Part shown: positions 23,401 through 33,132 of the stretch, one piece after another
How the letters are laid out: every line of letters starts with the position of its first letter
Numbering within the stretch: position 1 is the first letter of the stretch
NCBI GenBank assembly: GCA_030762895.1
Contig: CM061062.1
Coordinates: 101,290,874 to 101,354,873, forward strand
DNA length: 64,000 bases
Direction: 5' to 3'
DNA from: Sophora flavescens
Taxonomy: Eukaryota > Streptophyta > Magnoliopsida > Fabales > Fabaceae
Position numbers and translations under genes: made by a program
The notes under the pieces: generated by a model
What the model was told of the DNA's origin: nothing
Database searches by the model: none
Seen by the model: only the letters and a program-made list of their open reading frames with translations

Positions 23401-24072
23401 AGAATTTAAATTTTGTTTTAAAAAAAAAAGCCCACTAAAATACCATAAAGTGCGGCACATACGATGTGACTATATCTACTGTCGTGAAATCGGGTCAATA
23501 TAGCAAATTTGTTCTGGAATACCGTGCTCCACCTTTGCGTACTCATCCCACGTGTTATGTATTCCCCAATCCAAAGTTGACATTCTTTGCGCACCATCAT
23601 ACCCACGTAATCAAGGATATATACATTTTCGTACACGTGAGCTACCTCACATTCCTCACCCCTTTCTCTGCTCTAATTCTTGTGGTCCCACTTTCGATAG
23701 TGTCGGTTTATCTTAATTTATGGCCTACTAGATTCTTATAATTTGTCATGTCACACAACACATGCAAGTAGCTATTTCACTCAGCAACTAATAAACACAC
23801 CACACAAGTCCCTATCAAATCAAGAGTATTTCGGGCATCAAATCATATATAATAAAATAACTTTTACATGTATAAATGAAGATCACATGTTTTAAAATGG
23901 TGTTTCATTTTCTGTCTCATCCATTTAAACTACGTTATATTATTTAAAAAACATCATTTTAGAATACAATATTCATCCAACCTTTTCATCCCTTTTCTTC
24001 TTCCAGTAGATATCAACATTGCAGCCCTTGAGTAACCACCCAACCATTTCTATATCCTCGGTACTCCTATAC
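23401..24072. other. Upstream region of the glutaredoxin gene
   Basis: No gene supported. Open frames at 23466-23741 and 23418-23636 are on opposite strands of the same AT-rich text and show no family motif. It presumably contains upstream control sequence, of which I recognise only the TATA box at 24073. Confidence 0.4.
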
Positions 24073-24083
24073 ATATATAAATA
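24073..24083 (+). promoter_or_regulatory. Probable TATA box of the glutaredoxin gene
   Basis: ATATATAAATA lies about 190 bases before the ATG at 24274, followed by a pyrimidine-rich leader. Other TATA-like strings occur at 24222-24234, so the assignment is tentative. Confidence 0.45.
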
Positions 24084-24273
24084 CACAAGCCCTTCAACCT
24101 TCAATGACAACCCCCAACTTTCTCTACTGCTACTTTCATTTCAAACATCTTCTTACGTTCTATTTTGTCTCCTCTTTCTCATAATATACATAAGTACTTT
24201 ATAGAAGCTAAAAACCAAGGCATATATATTATTATACACTTAAGCAATTAAGTGCATCGAAAAGCATATATAG

Positions 24274-24582
24274 ATGGATCGCATAGCAAAATTGGCATCA
24301 CAGAAGGCAGTGGTGATCTTCAGCAAGAGTTCATGTGGGATTAGCTATGCGATTAAGAGGCTCTTTTACGAGCAAGGGGTAGGGCCTGCAATATATGAGT
24401 TAGATGAAGACATGAGGGGAAAAGAAATGGAGTGGGCTCTGATGAGATTAGGGTGCAACCCTTCTGTTCCTGCAGTCTTCATTGGTGGCAAGTTTGTGGG
24501 CTCTGCCAACACTGTCATGACCCTTCACCTCAATGGTTCGCTCAAGAAAATGCTCAGAGATGCTGGCGCTCTATGGCTATAG
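24274..24582 (+). CDS. CC-type (ROXY) glutaredoxin with CGIS active site
   Basis: A 102-residue single-exon protein, the usual length of land-plant class III (ROXY) glutaredoxins, which act with glutathione and bind TGA transcription factors in the nucleus to regulate development and stress genes. The start MDRIAKLASQKAVVIFSKSS is typical. The active site at residues 21-24 reads C-G-I-S, whereas this class normally has CC followed by M/L/I and C or S. The glycine makes it resemble the CGFS of monothiol class II, but length and context are class III. The GSH-binding segment NPSVPAVFIGGKFVGSAN is intact. The C-terminus keeps the LKKML helix and the ALWL ending needed for TGA binding. The reading frame is undamaged and it is the only clearly intact host gene here. 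Transcription is likely from the TATA box at 24073. Confidence 0.92.
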   Translation: MDRIAKLASQKAVVIFSKSSCGISYAIKRLFYEQGVGPAIYELDEDMRGKEMEWALMRLGCNPSVPAVFIGGKFVGSANTVMTLHLNGSLKKMLRDAGALWL

Positions 24583-25503
24583 AAATTAACACCAAACACG
24601 GCCTTATATGATAAGCTAAATTAGTTGTATCGTAATATCATGACCAATTAAGCGCCTTCTTTTTTCTGATTCCCGGCGGCTTTAAGAATATGCATTGCAC
24701 CAGAATAATCTCTGGAGAGTGTACTCCAATATAATTTTGAGTTAATGTAAAACTTTTTGGGTGCAGGTATTCATTTATATATTAATGTTTTGGAGTGAAA
24801 CATATTGATCAAAATCTCATTTCCTTCATCTTTAATTTTTCCTTCCGATATTTCAGTAAGAGAGCTCTCGATTAAATGCAATGCGTTAATAATATTTTCT
24901 TCGGACTGCATGCTATAGACAAAACTTTATAATAAATCTAATTCTGTAGCCAATTTATAATTAAAAACAAAATGGGTAGTAAGTTGTATAGATATTATGT
25001 GATGCGGGAAAGAATAGCTCAAGTTAATAATATAACTCGTCATCGTGAGGAGAAAAAAAAATAAAGAGGGAAAGGATACAGGGATAGGAAATTAAGAAAT
25101 TAAATAAAAGTGTTTAACTGCAATGAAAATTGTGGGAGTTGAACTGGGTTACGTAGATGAGCATCCATGCATACCCATTAATTTCGGAATAAACTTAATA
25201 ATTTGACAAATTTTATGGGGGAGCACGTGTGGCACGAAAATGACATGCAGTGTTACCATTTCAAGAGATGGATATATTCCTTGATTGATAGATATATGTA
25301 TAAAAGTGGATAGTTTTCCCATATCGAATAGAAATATTCTTATTACAGTGTTGTTCCATCAGCACTATCATGTGTGTGACCTTTCAATATGCTTGTGGGC
25401 GAGTTTTCCATATATATTACCTCATAATTCGAATATCTCCAGTGGTTTTCCAATTATCTCTTATACTGATTTTCGTTTATAGTAGTGTGTGATATAGGGT
25501 AGC
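24583..25503. other. 3' flank of the glutaredoxin gene
   Basis: No gene seen. The ORF at 25285-25482 has no recognisable motif. The last three bases, AGC (25501-25503), are the left copy of the target duplication of the CACTA element. Confidence 0.5.
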
Positions 25504-25527
25504 CACTAGTGCAATAAGTGTTTTTTA

Positions 25528-25868
25528 CGTCAGTTAAAATTGATTTTTTACGTCAGAATACTAACTGACGTAAATACAGCTGACGTTAAAAGTTAAACTT
25601 TTAACGTCAGTTGAGAACTAACGTTAAATATAACACTATTAACGTCGGTTCTTTAACACAACTAACGTTAATTTTGTCAAAATTAACGTCATTTCTTTAA
25701 TAAAACTGATGTTAATTTTGTTAAAACTAACGTCAATTGTTATCAAGAACTGACGTTAAAGGTCTTAATTTTAACGTCAGTTGTAATAAACAACTGACGT
25801 TAATAGTGTACTGTATATTTTATAAAATACTATTAACGTCAGTTGTATGATAAAACTGACGTTAATAG
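25528..25868. repeat. 3' subterminal ACGTCAGTT array of element L
   Basis: About a dozen copies of ACGTCAGTT or its complement AACTGACGT, arranged as inverted pairs separated by 4-8 bases (for example AACGTCAGTT next to AACTGACGTT). Subterminal motifs of this kind are the binding sites of TNPA-type proteins in En/Spm elements. Binding here is inferred. Confidence 0.85.
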
Positions 25869-26103
25869 TATTATTTTTTTTTTAAATTCAGTTTTAAAAT
25901 ATCACTCCCCTCAGCCATCCCTGCATTCAGTAAATATTCCAGTAACACAGAATGTCACACATTACAGAATTGCAAAGGAAAAATGGAACAATGATCCATA
26001 TGTATGCCTGTTCAGAAACAATATATATTTATTAACATAGGTTATAACTCAAAATAAATACAGACATATAAATAAAAATAAATGTATACTAAGTTTAAAC
26101 TAC

Positions 26104-29100
26104 CTATATCAATATCCCTTCGTGATGATCATCACGAGTGGCATGTACATCGTCCACCTGTGTCTCCTCGATTATAATAGGCATGTTTGTTGAAAAAGAA
26201 GGAGTCCCACGAATATCAAGATTTGAATCTTCATTTTCATCACTACCATTATACATGCTTTTTCCTTGGAGAACCACGGACAACCTTTTGTTAGAAGGAT
26301 CAGTGATGTAGAACACTTGTTTTGCTTGGGAAGCCATTATGAAAGGCTCATTTATATGACCTAACTTGTTGAGGTCTACCAATGTGAACCCCAATTCGTC
26401 GGTTTGTACACCACCGTTACTATCAACCCACTTACATTTAAATATCGGCACCGTAAGCTTAGTGTAATCGAGCACCCAAATATCTTCAATATATCCAAAG
26501 TAAGGTCTCGGTGCTGTAACGGGTTTTGTGTCCTTTGCACTAGAGAAGTGCATTGTTTCGGCCACGATCATAACCCCACTATTTTGCATGGTACTCTTGT
26601 TATCTTGTTCCTTTGTATAAAAGGAAAAGTTATTTATGTCGTATCCGCTCCAACATATGACGTTGAAGTTAGGTCCACGTGCTAGCCATTTTACGTCATC
26701 AGAAGCAGTACTATCATCCTTAAGCATTTCTTCCTTGAACCATGGTAAGAAAGTCTTGTTATGCTTGTTCAACAACCACCTTTCACTGATTCGAGGGTTT
26801 TCTTGATTGACTTTTCTTTTATGTTCAAATAAGAAAGGCTGAACACATTCGATCTTGTTCAATACATACAAATGTGCTTGAAGCACTTCCTCCCGATCCT
26901 TCCTATTAATTCTTAAGTCATGTGTACCCTTACCTTGACATCTGATCTCATCATGCCGAGGCTTAGGAACCCCTATAGGATCCGTGTTATAAAGGTAGTC
27001 CGAACAGAACTCAATAGCTTCTTCTGCAACATACCTTTGAACAATAGATGCTTCCGGACGATGAGGATTCTTCACGTACCCTTTCAAGATCTTCATGTAG
27101 CGCTCAACTGGGTACATCCATCCCAGAAAAACCGGTCCACATAATCTAATCTCCCTCACCAAATGAACAATTAAGTGAACCATTAGGTCGAAAAAGGAAG
27201 GAGGAAAATACATCTCCAATTGGCACAAGATTGTAGCAGCCTCAACTTCCAAGTCATCCAACATACGGGGGTCAACGACTTTGCTATATATAGAATTGAA
27301 GAATGAGCACAACCGAGTAATGGCATGTCTCACATTTTTTGTAGCAATATCACGAATAGCAACGGGCAGAAGATGTTGCATCAAGATGTGACAATCATGA
27401 GACTTCAAGTCAACCAATTTAAGATCACTAGAGACAAGCCTCTTCATATTTGAAGAGTAACCATGTGAAACTTTGATGCCCTGAAGACACCCACAGAAAC
27501 TTTGTCTCTCTTTTTTTGACAAAGTATGACATGCTGGCGGCAAATAAGTCCGCTTACCATCCTCAACAACTGGAGCTAACTGCTCTCGTATACCCATAGC
27601 AACGAGGTCGAGACGAGCATTCACACCATCCTTTGTCTTGCCCTGAATGTTGAGAAGCGTCCCGATCACACTATCACACACATTTTTTTCCACATGCACC
27701 ACATCAATGCAGTGTCTGACATCAAGCTTGCGCCAGTATGGAAGATCAAAGAATATCGACCTCTTCTTCCATATGTTTTTCTCAGCAGCTTTACCTTTCT
27801 TTTTGGACTTGCTGAATATAACATCGATGTCCTTTATCCTCTGATAAACCTGCTCTCCAATTAAGGCCGCCGGCGCTTCTTCTGTCTCTTGGCATCCATT
27901 AAAAGCTTTTTTCATCTTACGATATGGGTGATCACGTCTAAGAAATATACGATGCCCAAGGTAAACCGTCTTATTTCCATGATGCAACTGAGTGTAGCAT
28001 GTGCCTTCTTCACATATAGGGCATGCTTTATGCCCCTTGACACTGTATCCGGATAAGTTACCGTATGCTGGAAAGTCGTTGATGGTGCAAAATAACATGG
28101 CACGAAGCTTGAAAGTCTCATGAGAATACCCATCAACTACATCAACACCTTCCACCCACAGCGTTTTCAAGTCTTCAATCAAGGGACCTAGATAAACATC
28201 TAAGTCATTTCCCGGTTGCTTTGGGCTCGAAATCATCATAGACAACATCATGTATTTGCGCTTCATGCACAACCAAGGGAGCATGTTGTAAATTACCAAC
28301 AGAACAGGCCATGAACTATGAATACTACTCATGTTACCATAAGGATTCATTCCATCCGTAACAAGTCCAAGCCTTAGGTTTCTTGGCTCATCGGCGAAAT
28401 CCGGAAACATAGTATCGATATTCTTCCATTGAATAGAATTAGCAGGATGACGAACCTTTCCGTCACGTTTCCTCTCATCATTATGCCATCTAAGATTCTT
28501 CGCATCTTTCGCATTGGCAAACAATCGCTTGAACCTTGGAATTATTGGAAGATACCACAACACCTTCGCAGGAGGACCCTTTTTTCTCACATCATCAAGA
28601 TCATCATCATCATCATCACCACCCTTCACTTTGTATCGTGATAACCCACATTTGGGGCAATCGTGATTGTCTTCATGAACACCGGTGTACAATATGCAAT
28701 CATTGGGGCATGCGTGTATCTTCTTATACTCCATACCCATAGGACACAATACCTTCTTGGCCTCATAGTTACGGTCAGGCAATGTGTTGTCCTCCGGAAG
28801 CAAGTCTTTCAACACTTCAAGCAATTCCGTGAAGCTTTTATCGGTCCAACCATTTCTCGCCTTCACACAAACCAATTTTAGCACCGCCGACAACCGTGTA
28901 TGAGTAGTACACCTTGGATATAAAGGCTTATCCACATCACCGCACAACCTATCATACACATGAGCTCGATGAAAAGATTCTTGTCCAATATCACGGATCA
29001 TGTCCTCTACTCGATCATCCTCCATATCTACGTCAATGTCCTCACTTTGGGAGACACTCGCCGTATTACTACTCAACAACATATCACCATGCCATATCCA

Positions 29101-29310
29101 TCTTGTATAACTCAAGCAAATCCCTTCACAAATCAAATGAGTACGTATATCCTTCACCGTACATTTCCTCGTATTTAAACACTTGACACAAGGACAACAG
29201 AACATTCCATTACTATTAGGAACATTCCTTTGAGCAAATTCTATAAATTCTCCCACCCCCTTCAAATACTCAGCACTAGTACGCTTACAAACCATCCAAC
29301 TACGATCCAT
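26104..29310 (-). CDS. CACTA transposase, tnp2 (TNPD) family
   Basis: A single open frame of 1,068 residues. The start chosen is ATG at 29310-29308 (MDRSWM), because 13 bases upstream lies an intron acceptor (CTACAG) shared with the sister element. The in-frame extension to 29469 is intron. Residues 1-76 are the Transposase-associated domain (RNVPNSNGMFCCPCVKCLN, HLICEGICLSYTRWIWHG). Residues about 150-490 are the tnp2/Transposase_21 core, with a zinc-ribbon-like cluster (CPMG, ACPNDCILY, CPKCG) and the acidic LRLGLVTDGMNPYG. About 640-790 is DUF4218 (LKSHDCHILMQHLLP). About 940-1005 is DUF4216 (CKWVDSNGG, EPFIMASQAKQVFYI). It would cut and move CACTA elements by binding their ends. I see no stop or frameshift, so it may be functional. 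The partner gene it normally needs is absent here. Confidence 0.93.
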   Translation of the reverse strand: MDRSWMVCKRTSAEYLKGVGEFIEFAQRNVPNSNGMFCCPCVKCLNTRKCTVKDIRTHLICEGICLSYTRWIWHGDMLLSSNTASVSQSEDIDVDMEDDRVEDMIRDIGQESFHRAHVYDRLCGDVDKPLYPRCTTHTRLSAVLKLVCVKARNGWTDKSFTELLEVLKDLLPEDNTLPDRNYEAKKVLCPMGMEYKKIHACPNDCILYTGVHEDNHDCPKCGLSRYKVKGGDDDDDDLDDVRKKGPPAKVLWYLPIIPRFKRLFANAKDAKNLRWHNDERKRDGKVRHPANSIQWKNIDTMFPDFADEPRNLRLGLVTDGMNPYGNMSSIHSSWPVLLVIYNMLPWLCMKRKYMMLSMMISSPKQPGNDLDVYLGPLIEDLKTLWVEGVDVVDGYSHETFKLRAMLFCTINDFPAYGNLSGYSVKGHKACPICEEGTCYTQLHHGNKTVYLGHRIFLRRDHPYRKMKKAFNGCQETEEAPAALIGEQVYQRIKDIDVIFSKSKKKGKAAEKNIWKKRSIFFDLPYWRKLDVRHCIDVVHVEKNVCDSVIGTLLNIQGKTKDGVNARLDLVAMGIREQLAPVVEDGKRTYLPPACHTLSKKERQSFCGCLQGIKVSHGYSSNMKRLVSSDLKLVDLKSHDCHILMQHLLPVAIRDIATKNVRHAITRLCSFFNSIYSKVVDPRMLDDLEVEAATILCQLEMYFPPSFFDLMVHLIVHLVREIRLCGPVFLGWMYPVERYMKILKGYVKNPHRPEASIVQRYVAEEAIEFCSDYLYNTDPIGVPKPRHDEIRCQGKGTHDLRINRKDREEVLQAHLYVLNKIECVQPFLFEHKRKVNQENPRISERWLLNKHNKTFLPWFKEEMLKDDSTASDDVKWLARGPNFNVICWSGYDINNFSFYTKEQDNKSTMQNSGVMIVAETMHFSSAKDTKPVTAPRPYFGYIEDIWVLDYTKLTVPIFKCKWVDSNGGVQTDELGFTLVDLNKLGHINEPFIMASQAKQVFYITDPSNKRLSVVLQGKSMYNGSDENEDSNLDIRGTPSFSTNMPIIIEETQVDDVHATRDDHHEGILI

Positions 29311-29323
29311 AACTAGATAGGTC

Positions 29324-29683
29324 CTGTAGATATACAAAACATATATCCAATATAAGGACAATACGGGAGATTGAAAACTATAGTTTTTAAAGATTAATTG
29401 CCAAGCATTGGTCACGGCCTGGTAGTGATGTCCATCACGGCCGTAACGTGCCAAATCCGAATGAACCATGCCATCACAGGCGGGAACTGATCACGCGCCT
29501 GGCCGTGATTAGCATCACTACCGTGTGACAGATCAACCAAATGAGCAACATGCACTCAAAACCAAAAACAGAGACGTACATTCCAAACAACTCAAACTCA
29601 CGGTTTCAAGTTTCAACTACTGAGACTACAGTTTCAACATACACTCAAAACCAAAAATACAAAAATGTGCCCTAAATACTCAC
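29324..29683 (-). other. Intron in the 5' leader of the tnp2 gene
   Basis: The donor GTGAGTATTT (from 29683) and the acceptor TATATCTACAG (ending at 29324) are conserved at the equivalent places in the sister element (35392-35817). The intron contains the CACGGCCGTGA-type motif cluster at 29410-29535. The exon before it has CT-rich leader text, and the exon after it reaches the ATG within 13 bases. Confidence 0.75.
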
Positions 29684-30049
29684 CAGAAATAGGTGCTCGC
29701 GTGGTGGTGGGGAGGGGAGCTCGAGTGGTGGCCAACGTTCGATGTGGTTACTGAGAGCAGAGGGACAAGGAGAGTTAGTGTGCGGGAAGGGGAAAGAGAG
29801 ATGTACGTCAAGTTATTGCAAAGAATGAATGGAAAGACAGAGTTAGGGTTAATAGTGTACCTCACGGTGGTGGCGAAGAAGCCCTCGCGGTGGTTGCGGT
29901 GGAGATGAGCTCGCGATTAGGGTTCTGTGCTGGGTGAGAGTGAGAGTGAGGGTTAAGAGTGATTTAGGGTTGAGCGTGATGAAAAGAGAAAAGAGAAGTA
30001 CGTACAAAGCGAATTGCAGAAGGCGCGCGGGTGTAAACGTTATATAAAA

Positions 30050-31960
30050 CAACATTTAACGTCAGTTGTATTAAACAACTGACGTTAAAATTAATTTTTT
30101 AACGTCAGTTTTATTAACAAACTGACGTTAAATATTAATATTTTTTAAAAAACACTTTTAACGTCAGTTGTTGAATACAACTAACGTTAAAAGTGTTGTG
30201 TAAAAATCATTCTCTATATAAAGTAACATTCTTCTGTATCAGTCTGTAATACTGCCTCTTCTTTTCCTCTATATTTCTATTCCTTCACAAAATGACTGAA
30301 ACCTGTGTTAATTGAGTGACAACAGGGCATTTCAGATAGGGATATAGGATTATTTACGTCAGCTATTTATTTAACTGAAGTAAAAATCACACTTTTAACG
30401 TCAATTGTATAAACAACAGACGTTAAAAATAAATATTTTTTATTTTAAAAACACTTTTAACTTCAGTTTTCTTCAACAACTGACGTTAACAGTATATTGA
30501 CTACTCTGCTACTTACCCATTGACCTGTGTTAAGAGTGACAACAGGGCATTTCAGATAGGGATATAGGATTATTTACGTCAGCTGTTTATTTAACTGAAG
30601 TAAAAATCACACTTTTAACGTCAGTTGTATAAACAACTGACGTTAAAAATAAATATTTTTTATTTTAAAAACACTTTTAACGTCAGTTTTATTCAACAAC
30701 TGACGTTAAAAGTGTTCTTCATTCCTTTGACTACTCTGCTCTGCTACTTAATTACCCATTACTGTTGTGCTACTTACCCATGCACATTGTAACCTATAAT
30801 CCTCTTTATGAGCACTAAGTTTATACCTAGACTTGGTCTATTTCTTCCTATTCCTTCGGACGTTTTCTTTTCTGCACGTTTATAATATATTACTGCCAAC
30901 TCCCAATGCGCGTTGGAACCTACTGCTCTTAATGATCAATTTAACTTTTCAGCAACTTACGACGCCTAGTAACTTCATCCCCTACTCCTATAAATAGCTT
31001 CCTTCCTTCCTTTAATTTTTCTGCTTCACAATATGGCTCTACCATGGAGATTAACTTCATCACTCTTTCTTCCTATACCTAGACTTAAAGGTCTATGTCT
31101 TAATGGTCAAACAACTTCTGAGGTTGTGTAAATCGCATTACATGGGTGATAAGGGTGTGTACATCGCATTATGTGAATTGCACACACTATCATCCTTCTG
31201 GAGAATCAGCAGCTACAGTTCCAAAACCTCAGCTTTGGAACCAAGTGGTTGTTCCAAGAATATTGCTGAAACAGATCGAGTGCACCCTTCACTCTGCTTT
31301 GGCTCCAAATTGACTGTGGATACGGATGGAGCATCAAGGAATTAAAGTAAGGGAGGAGATACATTCAATATTGGAGTTTCTGAGGACAGGACTGAGAAGA
31401 AAATGATGTTGAAGCAGAAACTTTTTTATATTTTAGTGCTATCTTGCGAAAAAATTTTATCTTTTAATCATGTAATTGTAACTTATGAATCGCTTCAATG
31501 AGATACGATTTGATTATACATATATAACTTGTTTTATGTTAAGTGTTTATTTATTTTAATTTGCACAAGAATTTGTTTACTAATTCAAGCTAATTAATTA
31601 AGATTAAAAATAAACTTTTTTAAAAAAAAGATTAGAAATAAACTGCACTATATATGGAGTGATGATCTGCGTTAAGAGTGACAACAGGCAACAGGGAGAT
31701 GACAACGAAAGAAAGATAGGAATGAGTTGATTATTTACGTCAGTTATTTATTTAACTGAAGTAAAAATCACACTTCTAACGTCAGTTGTATAAACAACTG
31801 ACGTTAAAAGTGTTAATAATTCTTGCAAAACACTTTTAACGTCAGTTCATTAAACAACTGACGCAAATAGTGATTTAATATTTAAAAAACTGTCACCGCC
31901 TCATTTTTAACGTCAAACATATGGTAAACTGACGTAAAACGTTCCCGTATATTACATTAT
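30050..31960. repeat. 5' region of element L: repeated ACGTCAGTT blocks
   Basis: Inverted ACGTCAGTT pairs recur at about 30055-30195, 30340-30490, 30575-30715 and 31735-31950. The block GGGCATTTCAGATAGGGATA with its following array appears twice in tandem (about 30305 and 30545). In between lie promoter-like stretches on the plus strand (CTATATAAAG near 30215, CTATAAATAG near 30990) of unknown use. The ORF at 31103-31345 has no recognised family. The region is matched in inverted order by 32280-35030 of the sister element. Confidence 0.7.
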
Positions 31961-31971
31961 TTCCACTAGTG

Positions 31972-32267
31972 AGCCCTTATACTCTTGTAATAAAATTCCT
32001 TTTGCTCATTGTTTTTTGTGAACTAAACAAGAAGATATTTTCATACCTAAATTTCATGAAAAAATTTACTTTGTTTCTTTTCTTTTAACTTTTATTTAAT
32101 ACTTAACTGTTACATCTGAACATTTATTTTATAGATGGGACAATATATAATTGCTGATTAATTTTGTAAAAATAAAAATGATATAAGATTTTGAAGTGAT
32201 GAACACGTTTTTATTTTGTAGTGAAGAACACTTAGAGATATAACATCCATTCTTTTTTCCTTTTTTT
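31972..32267. other. Host spacer between two CACTA elements
   Basis: 296 bases of AT-rich sequence without the ACGTCAGTT motif. It begins with AGC, the target duplication of element L, and ends with TTT, that of element R. No gene seen. Confidence 0.85.
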
Positions 32268-32377
32268 CACTAGTGGAAAATATACATTAGATGGGAAAAG
32301 TTTACGTCAGTTAACCAAAAGTTAGACGTTAAAAAGAAGGCGGTGGCAGTTTTGTAAATATCACACTTCATTAATTC

Positions 32378-32570
32378 AATTTTAACGCCAGTTGTTGTAA
32401 GGACTGACGTTAAAAGTTAAGTGACTCACTTTTAACGTCAGTTCAATAAACAACTGACGTTAACAGTGAACCTTTTAACGTCAGTTCTTTATTGAACTGA
32501 CGTTAAAAGTGAGTCACTTCACTTTTAACGTCAGTCCTTACATCAACAGATGTTAAAGGTTATTTTAATA
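32378..32570. repeat. 5' subterminal array of element R, near-palindrome
   Basis: Five or six inverted ACGTCAGTT pairs. CACTTTTAACGTCAGTTCAA near 32429 is mirrored by TTGAACTGACGTTAAAAGTG near 32491, so about 190 bases form a long imperfect palindrome. These are likely binding sites for the element's TNPA-type protein. Confidence 0.8.
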
Positions 32571-32877
32571 ATTTTTTTAGCTAGTAAACGTACCCTTCCG
32601 CATTGCCTTCCTCAAAGTTTCAGTTTCACTTGCTTTTATGTTTTGTGTTTCTGTTTTGAAAACTAAAATATATGTGCGAAGTATAAGTTGAATCAATTAC
32701 CCAAACCGGATCTCATTCATGAAGTGTATCAATAATACAATTACAAGATACATTCAAAATTTTAAAATCCTATAAAAAGTTACATTGAAAGGGTTTAAAA
32801 TCCTAAACATTTGTTGAGGCTTCGTTCCCTTCACGGGTGAGCAAGAGAGGAGAGTCGAGCGACTGAGTTTTCCAGAA

Positions 32878-33081
32878 TTCAATGAGGAGGTTGTGTGGCA
32901 AAGCATAAGGCCACTTTTGGAACCCCTTATCACACCCGAAACATTAAAGCTACATCCCATCAGAGAGTTTTATGAAATATGCCAAAGGGAAAACTATACT
33001 CCGAATGTGACCATGTCTAGCAGTGATGGTGTTACTCATGTTGGAATCGAGGTACATGATGATAATGTGGTCATTCATAAG
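32878..33081 (+). pseudogene. Captured fragment resembling the C-terminus of a Dicer-like protein
   Basis: About 68 codons in frame. VVWQSIRPLLEPLITPETLK followed by LHPIREFYEICQRENY is, as I recall it, the linker from the second RNase III domain into the C-terminal double-stranded-RNA-binding domain of plant Dicer-like enzymes, nearest to the DCL2 type. VTMSSSDGVTHVGIEVHDD is consistent with the first strands of that dsRBD. After VIHK the match ends. A possible acceptor, TTTTCCAG, lies just before the fragment. No start codon or promoter belongs to it, and it sits between CACTA arrays, so it is most simply a host exon picked up by the transposon. The family assignment is from memory and needs a search. 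Confidence 0.6.
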
Positions 33082-33132
33082 CTGAGGTTTTGGAACTGTA
33101 GCAGCCGATTCTCCGGAAGGATGATAAGGTGA

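Larger units (their letters stand above)
25504..31971 (-). mobile_element. CACTA transposon L (reversed), keeps tnp2
   Basis: 6,468 bp. Its ends are CACTAGTGCAATAAGTG at 25504 and, reverse complemented, CACTAGTGGAAATAATG at 31971. Both sides are flanked by AGC (25501-25503 and 31972-31974), the 3-bp target duplication of CACTA (En/Spm) elements. The 3' end is at 25504 and the 5' end at 31971. Contents on the minus strand: a 5' region with repeated palindromic ACGTCAGTT arrays, a promoter and leader with intron, the tnp2 gene, a junction where the second gene is missing (about 25990), and the 3' array. In place of the second gene only its start context ATGGATCA remains. It is a sister copy of the element at 32268-39535. 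Confidence 0.92.

Noticed and set aside
29311..29469. N-terminal extension of tnp2 to the first in-frame ATG at 29469.
   Set aside because: This part is the end of the leader intron, conserved as non-coding in the sister element, and its residues do not match the family.
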